This document shows positions 18,276 through 26,040 of a stretch of 33,265 nucleotides of DNA, one piece after another. This stretch comes from Micromonospora sp. HK10 (lineage in GTDB: Bacteria > Actinomycetota > Actinomycetes > Mycobacteriales > Micromonosporaceae), in the NCBI RefSeq assembly GCF_000982955.1, contig NZ_KQ058864.1, positions 1-33,265 on the forward strand, in the 5' to 3' direction. Each line of letters starts with the position of its first letter. Position 1 is the stretch's first letter. Below the pieces are notes generated by a model. It had not been told where the DNA came from. It searched no databases and saw only the letters and a list, made by a program, of their open reading frames with translations. Made by a program: the position numbers and the translations under genes.

Positions 18276-19577
18276 ATGCCGCCCGAATCAGCGCCGCTCC
18301 GCTTCCCCCGTTCCTCGCCGTACTGGCCGGTGGTCAGCCACCCCCTGCTGCGACGGGTCCTGCCCGGCCTGGCGGTGTCCGCGCTCGGCGACGGCATGGC
18401 ACTCGTCGCCGTGACCTGGCTGGCCCTCCAGCTCGCGCCCCCGGCACAGCGCGGCACCTGGACCGCGCTCGCGGTGGCGGCGTACCTCCTGCCCAGCGCC
18501 GCCGGGTCGATGATCTTCGGCCGGTTTCTGGCCGGTCTGAGCGGCGCCCAGCTCGCCAGCTGGGACGCCCGCCTGCGGGCGGTCGCGCTCGCGGCGATCC
18601 CCGCCGCCCACCTTGCCGGGGTCCTCGACATCGGCCTGTACGTGGCCCTGCTCGCCGCGGCCTCCCTGCTGCGCTCGTGGGGGTCCGCCGGCCGCTTCAC
18701 CCTGATCGCCGAGCTGCTGCCGCGACGACACCACCTGCCGGCCAACGCGGTGCTCGGCATCCTCGGCAACGCCGCCACCATCGTCGGTCCCCCGCTGGCG
18801 GGCGTCATGATCAGCTTTGCCGGACCGGTGTGGGTCATCGCGATCGACGCGGCGACGTTCGCCGTCCTGGCGCTCACCTACCGTCTCGCCATCCCGACCC
18901 CGAAGACCCGGACAGATCCGCGCGGGTCCGCCGCCTCCCGCACGGCCGGCTTCGAGATCATCCGTCGCAACCGGTCCCTGCTCGGCCTGCTGGTGCTGAC
19001 CTTCGGGTTCTTCCTGTTCTTCGGCCCGTTCTACGTGGCCATGCCCGTCCTCGTCACGGAGGACCTGGGCGCGTCCGCCACGACCCTCGGGCTCTACTAC
19101 ACGGCGTTCGGCGCGGGTTCCCTCCTCGGCGGCCTCGCCACCGGCTACCTGCACCGCTGGCCGCTCTGGCCGACCACCATCGGGATCGTGGTCGGGTTCG
19201 GCGTCGCCATGCTGCCGCTCGGCCTGGGTACGCCCGTCGGCCTGTCGCTGCCGGCCTTCGCCCTGGCCGGCCTCATCTGGGCGCCGTACGGGTCCACGTC
19301 GATGGCGCTGTTCCAACGCAGCGCCACCACCACCGAACTGCCCCAGGCCCTGGCCGCCAACGGCGCTGTCACCGTGCTGGCGGTGCCCCTGGGCACCCTG
19401 CTCGGCGGCCCGTTGACGGCCGCCCTGGGCGCCCGCCCGACGCTGCTGCTGTGCGCCGCGGCGACCATCGCCCTCGGCGTGGTCGCCGCCGGCCTGACCC
19501 GCCTGCCCGGCCGGACCGCCCCGGACCGAGGAGGAGCACCCGACGGGCCCCGGGAACGTGCGGCCGCCGGATCCTGA
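18276..19577 (+). CDS. MFS transporter
   Basis: A 433-residue membrane protein with about twelve hydrophobic segments in two halves. The N-terminal PLLRRVLPGLAVSALGDGMALVAVTWLALQ-like opening and the FLFFGPFYVAMPVLV segment in the second half resemble the MFS_3/enterobactin-exporter-like group common in actinobacteria. The start is ATG 18276-18278; a GTG at 18267 in the same frame is equally possible, and neither has a strong ribosome site. It follows the debranching-type gene by about 150 bases, so it may be read from its own promoter. The substrate is unknown; efflux is more likely than sugar uptake from its family resemblance. Confidence 0.88.
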   Translation: MPPESAPLRFPRSSPYWPVVSHPLLRRVLPGLAVSALGDGMALVAVTWLALQLAPPAQRGTWTALAVAAYLLPSAAGSMIFGRFLAGLSGAQLASWDARLRAVALAAIPAAHLAGVLDIGLYVALLAAASLLRSWGSAGRFTLIAELLPRRHHLPANAVLGILGNAATIVGPPLAGVMISFAGPVWVIAIDAATFAVLALTYRLAIPTPKTRTDPRGSAASRTAGFEIIRRNRSLLGLLVLTFGFFLFFGPFYVAMPVLVTEDLGASATTLGLYYTAFGAGSLLGGLATGYLHRWPLWPTTIGIVVGFGVAMLPLGLGTPVGLSLPAFALAGLIWAPYGSTSMALFQRSATTTELPQALAANGAVTVLAVPLGTLLGGPLTAALGARPTLLLCAAATIALGVVAAGLTRLPGRTAPDRGGAPDGPRERAAAGS

Positions 19578-19643
19578 GGCGGTCCCCGGCGCCCGTCCGG
19601 CACGCAGCGGCCGGAGCAGAAGATACGCGTACCTCTGCCCGAA

Positions 19644-21869
19644 CTAGGCGGTCCCACCCGGCGAGGCACGGCCCGGGCCCGGTCTCCCCCGCCGCTTCGC
19701 CACGACGATGACGACGACCGCCAGTGCCGCCGCCACGAACAGGGCACCGAGGATGAGGACGATGCCCAGCACGGCGAGACCCACCGCGCCGATCGGACCA
19801 CCCGGACCGGTCTGGTCGCGCTCCGCCGCCGGCGGCGGGGCGTCGTCGGGCAGGCCGTCGTCGCCCGCGTCGAAGTCGAGCGCGCGCGGGCGCACCTGGG
19901 CGGTCGCGCCGAGCCACACGTCGCCGTGCTGGTCGGGCGCCGCCGTGTGGAACGACTGGCCGACCGCCGTCGACACGTCGGCGTACCGCTGCTGGAACGC
20001 CGGCTGTGGCAGCTGGGCGAAGGGCACATCGGCGAAGTCCACCCCGCCGTCCACGTAGGTGAACGTGTAGCGGTAGCGGCCGGAGACGACGCTCTTGGTG
20101 ACCTTGTACTCGCCCTTCCGGTACGACTTCACGTACGCGTCGAAGGTCTGGCGCGGCGTCCAGCGCCGCGTGGCCGGCCACCGGCTGACGTCCCCGCTGT
20201 CGATCATCGGGACGAGGGCGCCGGTGTGCCGCTGGCGGTACCACTCGGCGGCGACCCGGGCGAGGTAGACCTTCCGCAGGTCGGCGAAGCGCGGGGAGGT
20301 GTTCACCGCGGCCTCGACCTTCGGCAGGATCAGCTTCCGGTAGACCTTGTCCATCCGCGCGCTGGGCACCGGGCAGGCCGGGTCACCGACCTTGCCGTTG
20401 GACACCTGCGCCTCGGATTTGACCTCCAACGGGGCGTCGACGATGTAGAGGCCGCCGTTGTCCTCGTAGACCGAGGCCGGCTTCGGCACGATCCACTGCC
20501 GGGTGACGGCGCACTCCCGGAGCCGCTTGGGATCGGGCTTGCCCCAGAACTGCAGACCGAGGGCGGTCCTGGGGTCGGTCAGCCGGGCGGCGAGCCGCTT
20601 CATGTCGAGGTCCGCCTCCAGCAGGATCCGCCCCACGTCGGTGGTGGCCAGCCGGCGGTCGATGATCCGGTCCGGCTCGTTCGGGTTGAGGTTGACCCAG
20701 AACGTCGACGTCGGCAGGTTGAGCCACACGTAGAACGCGTCGGCGGCCTGCGCGGTGGCCCGTTGCCCGTCGCTCACCTTCTGGCCGGGACGCGTGGCGG
20801 GCGAGGCCCGGTACGCGTACCGCAGGTTGCCGCGCTCGTCCTCGGACAGGTAGCGGAGCTGGAGCGTGGTGAAGTCGATCCCGCCGGGGTCGGTGCCGGC
20901 GGGGACGGCCCCCAGCGCGGCCGGGCCGGTGGGCGCGGCGTTGCCGGTGCCGCCGCCGAACTCCTTGCCGCCGAGCACCAGCGGCGCGTCGACGCCGACC
21001 GGCCTGCCCTTGGCCGACCAGTCGGTCACGCTCTTCTCGATGGCCGCGTCGGAGTGCCCGCCGTTCTTCAGCTTTTCCCGGGCGGCGGCGCGGGCCTCGT
21101 CGGTGGACCCCTTGCGGGCGATCCGGCCGAGCATCGACTTGCTGGGCAGGTCGGTGAGGACCTTGCCGCGTTGCAGGTTGGGGAAGTATTCGTTCTTCAG
21201 CTTGCGTACGCAGCCGGCGGGGCCGGAGCAGAACATCCGCTCCGAGCCGACCTCGTCCACGAGTTGGGGCAGGTCGTCGCGGCCGAGTGCGGCGGCCATC
21301 CGTCGGGTCAGGAACAGCTTGATCAGCGGCTCGGAGTGCAGCTTGTTGTTCCTCAGGTCGGCCGCGAGATCCGCCTCCTTGCTGAGGTCCCAGGCGAAGC
21401 TGGGCGCGGAGGACTTGTCCCAGGCGACGGCGTTGCCCGCGGCGTCCCGCAGCTGGTTGCCGTTGACGTCCACCAGCCGCCACCGGCCGGTGCTCTCGTC
21501 GAACTGGTAGATGTCGATCAGCGCGATGGGGCTGCTGTTGTCGTGACTGTTGACGCTGGGCACGGTCAGGTACCAGTCGATCTTGCGACCGCCGGCGGTG
21601 GTCGTCCAGTGCCCGTCGGCGACGTTGCGGCCGTAACCCATCCAGGTGTCCGGCCGGCGGTCCTGGTCGGTCAGCACGGTGTGCCGGTAGCGGGACATCA
21701 GCAGCGGCAGGTGCAGCCGCTCGCCGCGAATGAGGACTTCGACCGGATAGTTGGGTTTCGACGGTGCCGCGAGCGCCGCGGGCGCGGCGGGGACCCCCAG
21801 CCCCACCAGGCCGACGAGAACGACCAGCAGGGCGGCGAGCGGGCGGCGCGGGAAGACGGGTGCGGACAT
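19644..21869 (-). CDS. Secreted, membrane-anchored protein with deaminase-like HSE...C-x5-C domain
   Basis: A 741-residue protein starting at ATG 21867-21869. It has a signal peptide (cleavage near 35), a large extracellular part, one C-terminal transmembrane helix (about 694-724) and a short basic tail. Residues 178-220 read HSE, then a helix, then GSERMFCSGPAGC followed by VRKLKNEYFP. This HxE plus C-x5-C layout is what I know from XOO_2897/YwqJ-like nucleic acid deaminase toxins (cytidine deaminase fold), where His and two Cys bind zinc and Glu is catalytic. The middle part (about 330-440) has a second conserved-looking block, FWVNLNPNEPDRIID and TTDVGRILLEADLDMK, which I cannot assign. 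The gene 15 bases upstream encodes a SUKH-4-like immunity protein. Toxin activity is inference; a non-toxic surface protein is possible. Confidence 0.7.
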   Translation of the reverse strand: MSAPVFPRRPLAALLVVLVGLVGLGVPAAPAALAAPSKPNYPVEVLIRGERLHLPLLMSRYRHTVLTDQDRRPDTWMGYGRNVADGHWTTTAGGRKIDWYLTVPSVNSHDNSSPIALIDIYQFDESTGRWRLVDVNGNQLRDAAGNAVAWDKSSAPSFAWDLSKEADLAADLRNNKLHSEPLIKLFLTRRMAAALGRDDLPQLVDEVGSERMFCSGPAGCVRKLKNEYFPNLQRGKVLTDLPSKSMLGRIARKGSTDEARAAAREKLKNGGHSDAAIEKSVTDWSAKGRPVGVDAPLVLGGKEFGGGTGNAAPTGPAALGAVPAGTDPGGIDFTTLQLRYLSEDERGNLRYAYRASPATRPGQKVSDGQRATAQAADAFYVWLNLPTSTFWVNLNPNEPDRIIDRRLATTDVGRILLEADLDMKRLAARLTDPRTALGLQFWGKPDPKRLRECAVTRQWIVPKPASVYEDNGGLYIVDAPLEVKSEAQVSNGKVGDPACPVPSARMDKVYRKLILPKVEAAVNTSPRFADLRKVYLARVAAEWYRQRHTGALVPMIDSGDVSRWPATRRWTPRQTFDAYVKSYRKGEYKVTKSVVSGRYRYTFTYVDGGVDFADVPFAQLPQPAFQQRYADVSTAVGQSFHTAAPDQHGDVWLGATAQVRPRALDFDAGDDGLPDDAPPPAAERDQTGPGGPIGAVGLAVLGIVLILGALFVAAALAVVVIVVAKRRGRPGPGRASPGGTA

Positions 21870-21884
21870 CAGGACCCCCGAGGC

Positions 21885-22421
21885 CTAGTCGTCGTATTCC
21901 ATCGCGTATTCGTCGAGCAGGGTGCTCCAGTGACTGGCCTCGTCGGCTACGGCGGCGGGATCCCAGCGGTCGAGCTGGTCCCAGATCGTGTCCACGGCGT
22001 CGGCGACCGACGCCTGGGTGCCCGCGTTGCCCTCGAAGAGCTGGGTGTGCAGGAGGCCGAGGGTCAGCACGAAGGCGGCGAGGCTCGAGTTGGCCGGCGC
22101 GTCATCGTCCGGATATCTGTCGTAGAGGCAGACCACCTCGTCGGACTCGAGATCCACGCCGTAGCGGTAGTCGGGCTCGGCCGTGACGACGAGGTAGTCG
22201 CGCCCCGCGCGGGAGAAGACGTCCAGGAGCCGTTCGTCGTGCACGAACGCGATGTCCCGGACGTCCACGGTGGGCAGCCCGACGGCGGTCAGGAACCGCC
22301 GGGTCCGGTCGGAGACGCGGGGATCGACGAGCTCGGGCCGGATCAGCGCGAGCCGGCCGTCCCACACCCGGCGGGTCTGGTCGACGAGGTCGTCCCAGGA
22401 CGGGACGTCGGATGCGGTCAT
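21885..22421 (-). CDS. SUKH-4-like immunity protein
   Basis: A 178-residue acidic cytoplasmic protein with the SUKH-4 pattern. It has a helical start, RRFLTAVGLPT (48-50 GLP), a strand DYLVVTAE, VDLESDEVVCLYD, then NSSLAAFVLTLGLL (111-124), a hallmark segment of the family. SUKH superfamily proteins neutralise polymorphic toxins, and SUKH-4 is repeatedly found beside nucleic acid deaminase toxins. Here it precedes the HSE...C-x5-C secreted protein by 15 bases on the same strand, which fits an antidote-first operon. The start is ATG 22419-22421 with AGGAG 7 bases upstream. No clear promoter is visible in the 145 bases between it and the tRNA terminator. Family assignment is by motif only. Confidence 0.75.
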   Translation of the reverse strand: MTASDVPSWDDLVDQTRRVWDGRLALIRPELVDPRVSDRTRRFLTAVGLPTVDVRDIAFVHDERLLDVFSRAGRDYLVVTAEPDYRYGVDLESDEVVCLYDRYPDDDAPANSSLAAFVLTLGLLHTQLFEGNAGTQASVADAVDTIWDQLDRWDPAAVADEASHWSTLLDEYAMEYDD

Positions 22422-22567
22422 TGATCTTCTCCTGTCGCCGGGAGCAGATCAGGTGCCGTCCACGCCCCCGCGTCGATTCCCATCGATCCTCCCACGTGGC
22501 AGGCCGATCAGACACGGGGAGTAGCAGGTATCCGACTCACGGTCGCGGGCGGGAGACGGGCCGGAAA

Positions 22568-22616
22568 ACAGCTCAGCGGCCGGGTCGATGATCAATCGAC
22601 CAAGCCGCTGAGCTGT
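22568..22616 (-). terminator. Intrinsic terminator of tRNA-Ala
   Basis: A perfect 13-bp stem (22568-22580 with 22604-22616) encloses a second 7-bp hairpin, GGTCGAT...ATCGACC (22583-22589, 22595-22601) with a GATCA loop. On the minus strand the stem is followed by TTTTCC. It begins 11 bases after the mature tRNA 3' end, so it ends the tRNA transcript and isolates it from the SUKH-4 operon downstream. Confidence 0.88.
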
Positions 22617-22626
22617 GCTTCAAGGG

Positions 22627-22699
22627 TGGAGCCGAGGGGACTCGAACCCCTGACCCCCACACTGCCAGTGTGGTGCGCTACCAGCTGCGCCACGGCCCC
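22627..22699 (-). tRNA. tRNA-Ala (anticodon GGC)
   Basis: A 73-nt cloverleaf can be folded by hand. The acceptor stem is GGGGCCG with CGGCTCC (one G-U pair), discriminator A. The D arm is GCGCAGCTGGTAGCGC. The anticodon stem CCACA/TGTGG has loop CTGGCAG, anticodon GGC. The T arm is GGGGTTCGAGTCCCC. CCA is not encoded. It reads the GCC codon, the commonest Ala codon in this GC-rich genome. Confidence 0.96.
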
Positions 22700-22734
22700 T
22701 TGCAGTCGTCCCCGGTCGCCCGGGCACGGGAAGA

Positions 22735-22763
22735 ACTATACACACGCCCGCCGGCATGGTCAT
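22735..22763 (-). promoter_or_regulatory. Promoter of tRNA-Ala
   Basis: On the minus strand ATGACC (22758-22763) and TATAGT (22735-22740) are separated by exactly 17 bases. They match the -35 TTGACA at four positions and the -10 TATAAT at five. The -10 lies 35 bases before the mature tRNA 5' end, leaving a short leader for RNase P. It is the best housekeeping-type promoter in the window. Confidence 0.8.
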
Positions 22764-22786
22764 ATCGCGGGGGGTGCCCCCGCGGC

Positions 22787-23377
22787 TCAGTTCAGCGCCA
22801 CGTCCGGGGGGAAGTGGGCGACCGCCGCCATCATGCCGCCCTGGCGCCGCAGCACCATCGGCCACAGGTCGTCCGGCCGGTCGACAAAGGCGTCCCCGGG
22901 CAGGGCGTCGAGCACGAACCAGGACCCCTCCTCGATCTCCCGCTCCACCTGGCCGGCGCCCCAGCCGGAGTAGCCGGCGAAGACCCGGATGCCGCCGACG
23001 GCGTCGCGCAGCCGCTCCGGATCGACCGACAGGTCGATGGTGCCGACCGCGCCGGAGACCCGGTGGAAACCCTTCACCGGCTTGATCGGGTGGCGCATCC
23101 GGGCGAGGCAGATGGCCGAGTCGGGCTGCACCGGGCCGCCCTCGAAGAGCACGGCCGGATACCGGGCCAGGTCACTCCAGTCGCCCAGGACGTCAGCCAC
23201 CGGGACCTCGGTGGCCCGGTTCAGCACCACGCCGAGCGCGCCGCCGGGCTCGTGGGCGACCAGCAGCACGACGGTACGGTCGAAGTTCGGGTCCTTCAGT
23301 GTGGGAGTCGCGACGAGCAGCCGCCCGGTCATCGACTCCATGGCTCGGCCACCGATCGCCTGTTCCTCACCCTGCAT
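22787..23377 (-). CDS. YqgE/AlgH family protein (UPF0301)
   Basis: A 196-residue cytoplasmic protein with the family pattern: TGRLLVATPTLKDPNFDRTVV at the N-terminus, HEPGGALGVVLNR, LFEGGPVQPDSAICL, RVFAGYSGWGAGQVEREI and GSWFVLDA. The function of the family is not established; AlgH was linked to alginate regulation in Pseudomonas. The start is uncertain. ATG 23375-23377 gives the longest form, but Met13 and Met16 are also possible, and the conserved region begins at Met16. The gene is divergent from the MTA phosphorylase gene (154-bp spacer) and its stop is close to the tRNA-Ala promoter. Confidence 0.92.
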   Translation of the reverse strand: MQGEEQAIGGRAMESMTGRLLVATPTLKDPNFDRTVVLLVAHEPGGALGVVLNRATEVPVADVLGDWSDLARYPAVLFEGGPVQPDSAICLARMRHPIKPVKGFHRVSGAVGTIDLSVDPERLRDAVGGIRVFAGYSGWGAGQVEREIEEGSWFVLDALPGDAFVDRPDDLWPMVLRRQGGMMAAVAHFPPDVALN

Positions 23378-23531
23378 GTCCCGACACCCGTCAGCCGTAC
23401 GCCCGAGCGGCGCACCCGACCTCGTCGACGATCCGCGCTGTCAACGCCATGCCACGCACCATAGCCTGCGCCCCGCCCGCTGGCTAAGGTCTGACCGGCG
23501 GGTGATCGCGACAGGATCGAGGGAGGGCGGC

Positions 23532-24335
23532 ATGACGCCAACGGCCGAGCTGGCGGTGATCGGCGGGTCGGGTCTGTACGCCCTGCTCGACGGCGCCTCC
23601 GAGCACGAGGTGGAGACGCCGTACGGCGCGCCGTCGGATGTCGTCACGATCGCCGAGGTGGGCGGCCGCCGGGTGGCGTTCCTGCCCCGGCACGGCCGCG
23701 ATCACCGCCATCCGCCGCACCTGATCCCCTACCGGGCGAACCTGTGGGCGCTGCGCTCCCTCGGCGTACGCCAGGTGCTCGCGCCGTGCGCGGTGGGTGG
23801 GCTCCGGCCCGAGCTGGGGCCGGGCACGTTCGTGGTGCCGGACCAGCTCATCGACCGGACCAGCGGCCGGGCGCAGACCTACTACGACCAAGGCGCGGTG
23901 CACGTCTCGTTCGGGGACCCGTACTGCCCGGTGGGCCGCCGGACGCTGCTGGACGCGGCGTCCGGGCACGGGGTGGCGGCGGTGGACGGCGGGACGGTGG
24001 TGGTGGTCGAGGGGCCGCGCTTCTCCACCCGGGCCGAGTCGCGCTGGTTCGCCTCGATCGGCGGCACGGTGGTCAACATGACCGGCCACCCGGAGGCGGT
24101 GCTGGCCCGCGAGCTGGCCCTCTGTTACACCTCGATCGCCCTGGTCACCGACCTGGACGCGGGCGTCGAGGCCGGCGGTTCGGTGACCCAGGAGGAGGTG
24201 TTCCGGGTCTTCGCCGAGAACACCGACCGGCTGCGCGGGGTGCTGCTGGACGCGGTCGCCGCGCTGCCGGCCGAGCGGGACTGCCCGTGCGGGCACGCGC
24301 TGGACGGGATCAAACTGCCGTTCCCGCTGCCCTGA
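23532..24335 (+). CDS. mtnP: S-methyl-5'-thioadenosine phosphorylase
   Basis: A 267-residue enzyme of the PNP/MTAP family. It cleaves 5'-methylthioadenosine with phosphate to adenine and methylthioribose 1-phosphate, feeding adenine and methionine salvage. Visible motifs are AVIGGSGLY (phosphate loop), FLPRHGRDHRHPPH, PYRANLWAL, VVEGPRFSTRAES and NMTGHPEAVLARE; the NMT with PE pattern favours MTA over purine nucleosides. The start is ATG 23532-23534 with GAGGGAGG about 5 bases upstream. TAAGGT (23485-23490) is a plausible -10. A Cys-rich end, CPCGH, is present. The gene runs toward a ThDP enzyme gene 109 bases downstream. Confidence 0.92.
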   Translation: MTPTAELAVIGGSGLYALLDGASEHEVETPYGAPSDVVTIAEVGGRRVAFLPRHGRDHRHPPHLIPYRANLWALRSLGVRQVLAPCAVGGLRPELGPGTFVVPDQLIDRTSGRAQTYYDQGAVHVSFGDPYCPVGRRTLLDAASGHGVAAVDGGTVVVVEGPRFSTRAESRWFASIGGTVVNMTGHPEAVLARELALCYTSIALVTDLDAGVEAGGSVTQEEVFRVFAENTDRLRGVLLDAVAALPAERDCPCGHALDGIKLPFPLP

Positions 24336-24444
24336 GCGCCGGGAAGCGCCCGAAAAGCCGCCGAGCGCCCGATAGATTCGGCTGGTCGGGGCACTGATCA
24401 TCGGGCCGTCTCCGGCACCGGGCGGGGACGGGAGGCAGCCGGCG

Positions 24445-26040
24445 ATGGCAACGGTCCGCGACACCACCTACGACCTGCTGCGCGACCTGGGCCTGCAGAC
24501 CGTCTTCGGCAATCCCGGCTCCACCGAGGAGCCCTTCCTGCAGGACTTCCCGGCCGACTTCCGCTACGTGCATGCCCTGCAGGAGGCATCGGCGGTGGCC
24601 ATGGCCGACGGCTACGCGCAGGCCACCGGCCGGCCGGCGCACGTCAACCTGCACACCGCCCCGGGCACCGGCAACGGCATGGGCAACCTGGTCACCGCCT
24701 GGCACAACCGGACCCCGCTGATCGTCACCGCCGGCCAGCAGACCCGGGAGATGCTGCTGATCGAGCCCCGGCTGGCCAACCTGCGGGCGACCGAGCTGAC
24801 CCAGCCGTACGTCAAGTGGGCCCACGAGCCGGCCCGCGCGCAGGACATCCCGGCGGCCTTCCTGCGGGCGTACGCGACCGCCGTGCAGCCACCGGCCGGA
24901 CCGGTCTTCCTGTCCCTGCCGATGGACGACTGGGCCCGGCCCGCCGACCCGCCCCCGCAGCGTCGTACGGTGGCCACCCGGGTGGCCCCGGATCCGGACC
25001 GGCTGCGCGACTTCGCCGCCGTGCTGGCCGGCAGCCGCGCCCCGGTGCTGGTGCTCGGCGCGGCGGTGGACCGCGCCGACGCGTGGCCGGCGGCGGTGGC
25101 GCTGGCCGAGCGGCTGGCCGCCCCGGTCTGGTCGGCCCCGGCACCGGAGCGGGCCGTCTTCCCGGAGGACCATCCGCACTTCCGGGGCGTGCTGCCGTAC
25201 GCGATCGGGCCGCTCGCCGAGGCGCTGCACGGCCACGACACGGTGCTGGTGGTCGGCGCTCCGGTGTTCCGTTACTACCCGCACGTGCCCGGTGACTATC
25301 TGCCCGGTGACGCGCGGCTGCTGCACGTCACCGACGACCCGGACGAGGCGGCCCGCGCCCCGGTCGGGGAGAGCCTGCTGGGCGACGCCGGACTGACCCT
25401 GGCGACGCTGGGCGAGCTGCTGCCGGCGGCGGGCCGGGCGGCGCCGGCGGCCCGGTCGGCGCCGCCACCGCCGGAGGTGGGTGACCCGCCGAGCGCCGAC
25501 GCGCTCTTCGCGGCGCTGGCGGCGCAGTGGCCGGCCGACGGCGTGCTGGTGCAGGAGTCACCGTCCAACCTGGCCGCCCTGCGCCGCCGGCTGCGGGTGA
25601 GCCGGCCCCGGTCGTACTTCACCATGGCCAGCGGCGGCCTCGGGTTCGGGCTGCCGGCGGCGGTCGGCATCGCGCTGGCCGAGCGGGACAGCGGGCGGAA
25701 CCGGCCGGTGGTGGCGGTGATCGGCGACGGCTCGTTCCACTACTCGGTGCAGGCGCTCTGGACCGCCGCGCAGCTGCGCCTGCCGCTGCCCGTGCTGGTC
25801 CCGGTCAATCAGCAGTACGCCATCCTGAAGGCGTTCGCCGAGCTGAAGCACGCCCCGGGGGTGCCGGCGCTGGACCTGCCGGGGCTCGACGTGACCGCCA
25901 TCGCCCGCGGCTACGGCTGCGCGAGCCGGGTGGTGGAGTCACCGGACGCGCTCGGCCCGGCGCTGCGGGCCGCGCTGGCCGCCGACCGGCCCACGGTGCT
26001 GCCGGCGCCGATCAGCACCGACGTGCCGCGGATCATCTAG
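24445..26040 (+). CDS. mdlC: Benzoylformate decarboxylase-like ThDP enzyme
   Basis: A 531-residue thiamin-diphosphate enzyme that aligns with Pseudomonas putida benzoylformate decarboxylase (compared from memory). Ser26 (NPGS), Glu47 (ALQEA, cofactor activation) and His70 (NLHTAPGTGN) are at the same positions. The cofactor loop is GDGSFHYS...VPVNQQYAILKAF, with NQ where the GDG-NN motif usually has NN. The second active-site His of the Pseudomonas enzyme (His281) aligns with Tyr278 here (FRYYPH), with a His two residues later. It would decarboxylate an aryl 2-oxo acid to an aldehyde, but the Tyr suggests a different preference. The start is ATG 24445-24447 with GGGAGG upstream. Its stop overlaps the convergent lipoprotein gene by 8 bases. 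Confidence 0.85.
   Translation: MATVRDTTYDLLRDLGLQTVFGNPGSTEEPFLQDFPADFRYVHALQEASAVAMADGYAQATGRPAHVNLHTAPGTGNGMGNLVTAWHNRTPLIVTAGQQTREMLLIEPRLANLRATELTQPYVKWAHEPARAQDIPAAFLRAYATAVQPPAGPVFLSLPMDDWARPADPPPQRRTVATRVAPDPDRLRDFAAVLAGSRAPVLVLGAAVDRADAWPAAVALAERLAAPVWSAPAPERAVFPEDHPHFRGVLPYAIGPLAEALHGHDTVLVVGAPVFRYYPHVPGDYLPGDARLLHVTDDPDEAARAPVGESLLGDAGLTLATLGELLPAAGRAAPAARSAPPPPEVGDPPSADALFAALAAQWPADGVLVQESPSNLAALRRRLRVSRPRSYFTMASGGLGFGLPAAVGIALAERDSGRNRPVVAVIGDGSFHYSVQALWTAAQLRLPLPVLVPVNQQYAILKAFAELKHAPGVPALDLPGLDVTAIARGYGCASRVVESPDALGPALRAALAADRPTVLPAPISTDVPRII

Noticed and set aside
19600..19643. GCAGA...TCTGC stem between the convergent MFS and secreted-protein genes as a terminator
   Set aside because: The stem is 5 bp with mismatches inside and no T-tract; it is too weak to claim.
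19926..22424. An 832-residue plus-strand open frame
   Set aside because: It is antisense to the secreted protein and SUKH-4 genes. Its composition (Gly, Val, Arg, Asp, Gln repeats) is typical of a GC-rich shadow, and the minus-strand genes have a signal peptide, ribosome sites and family motifs.
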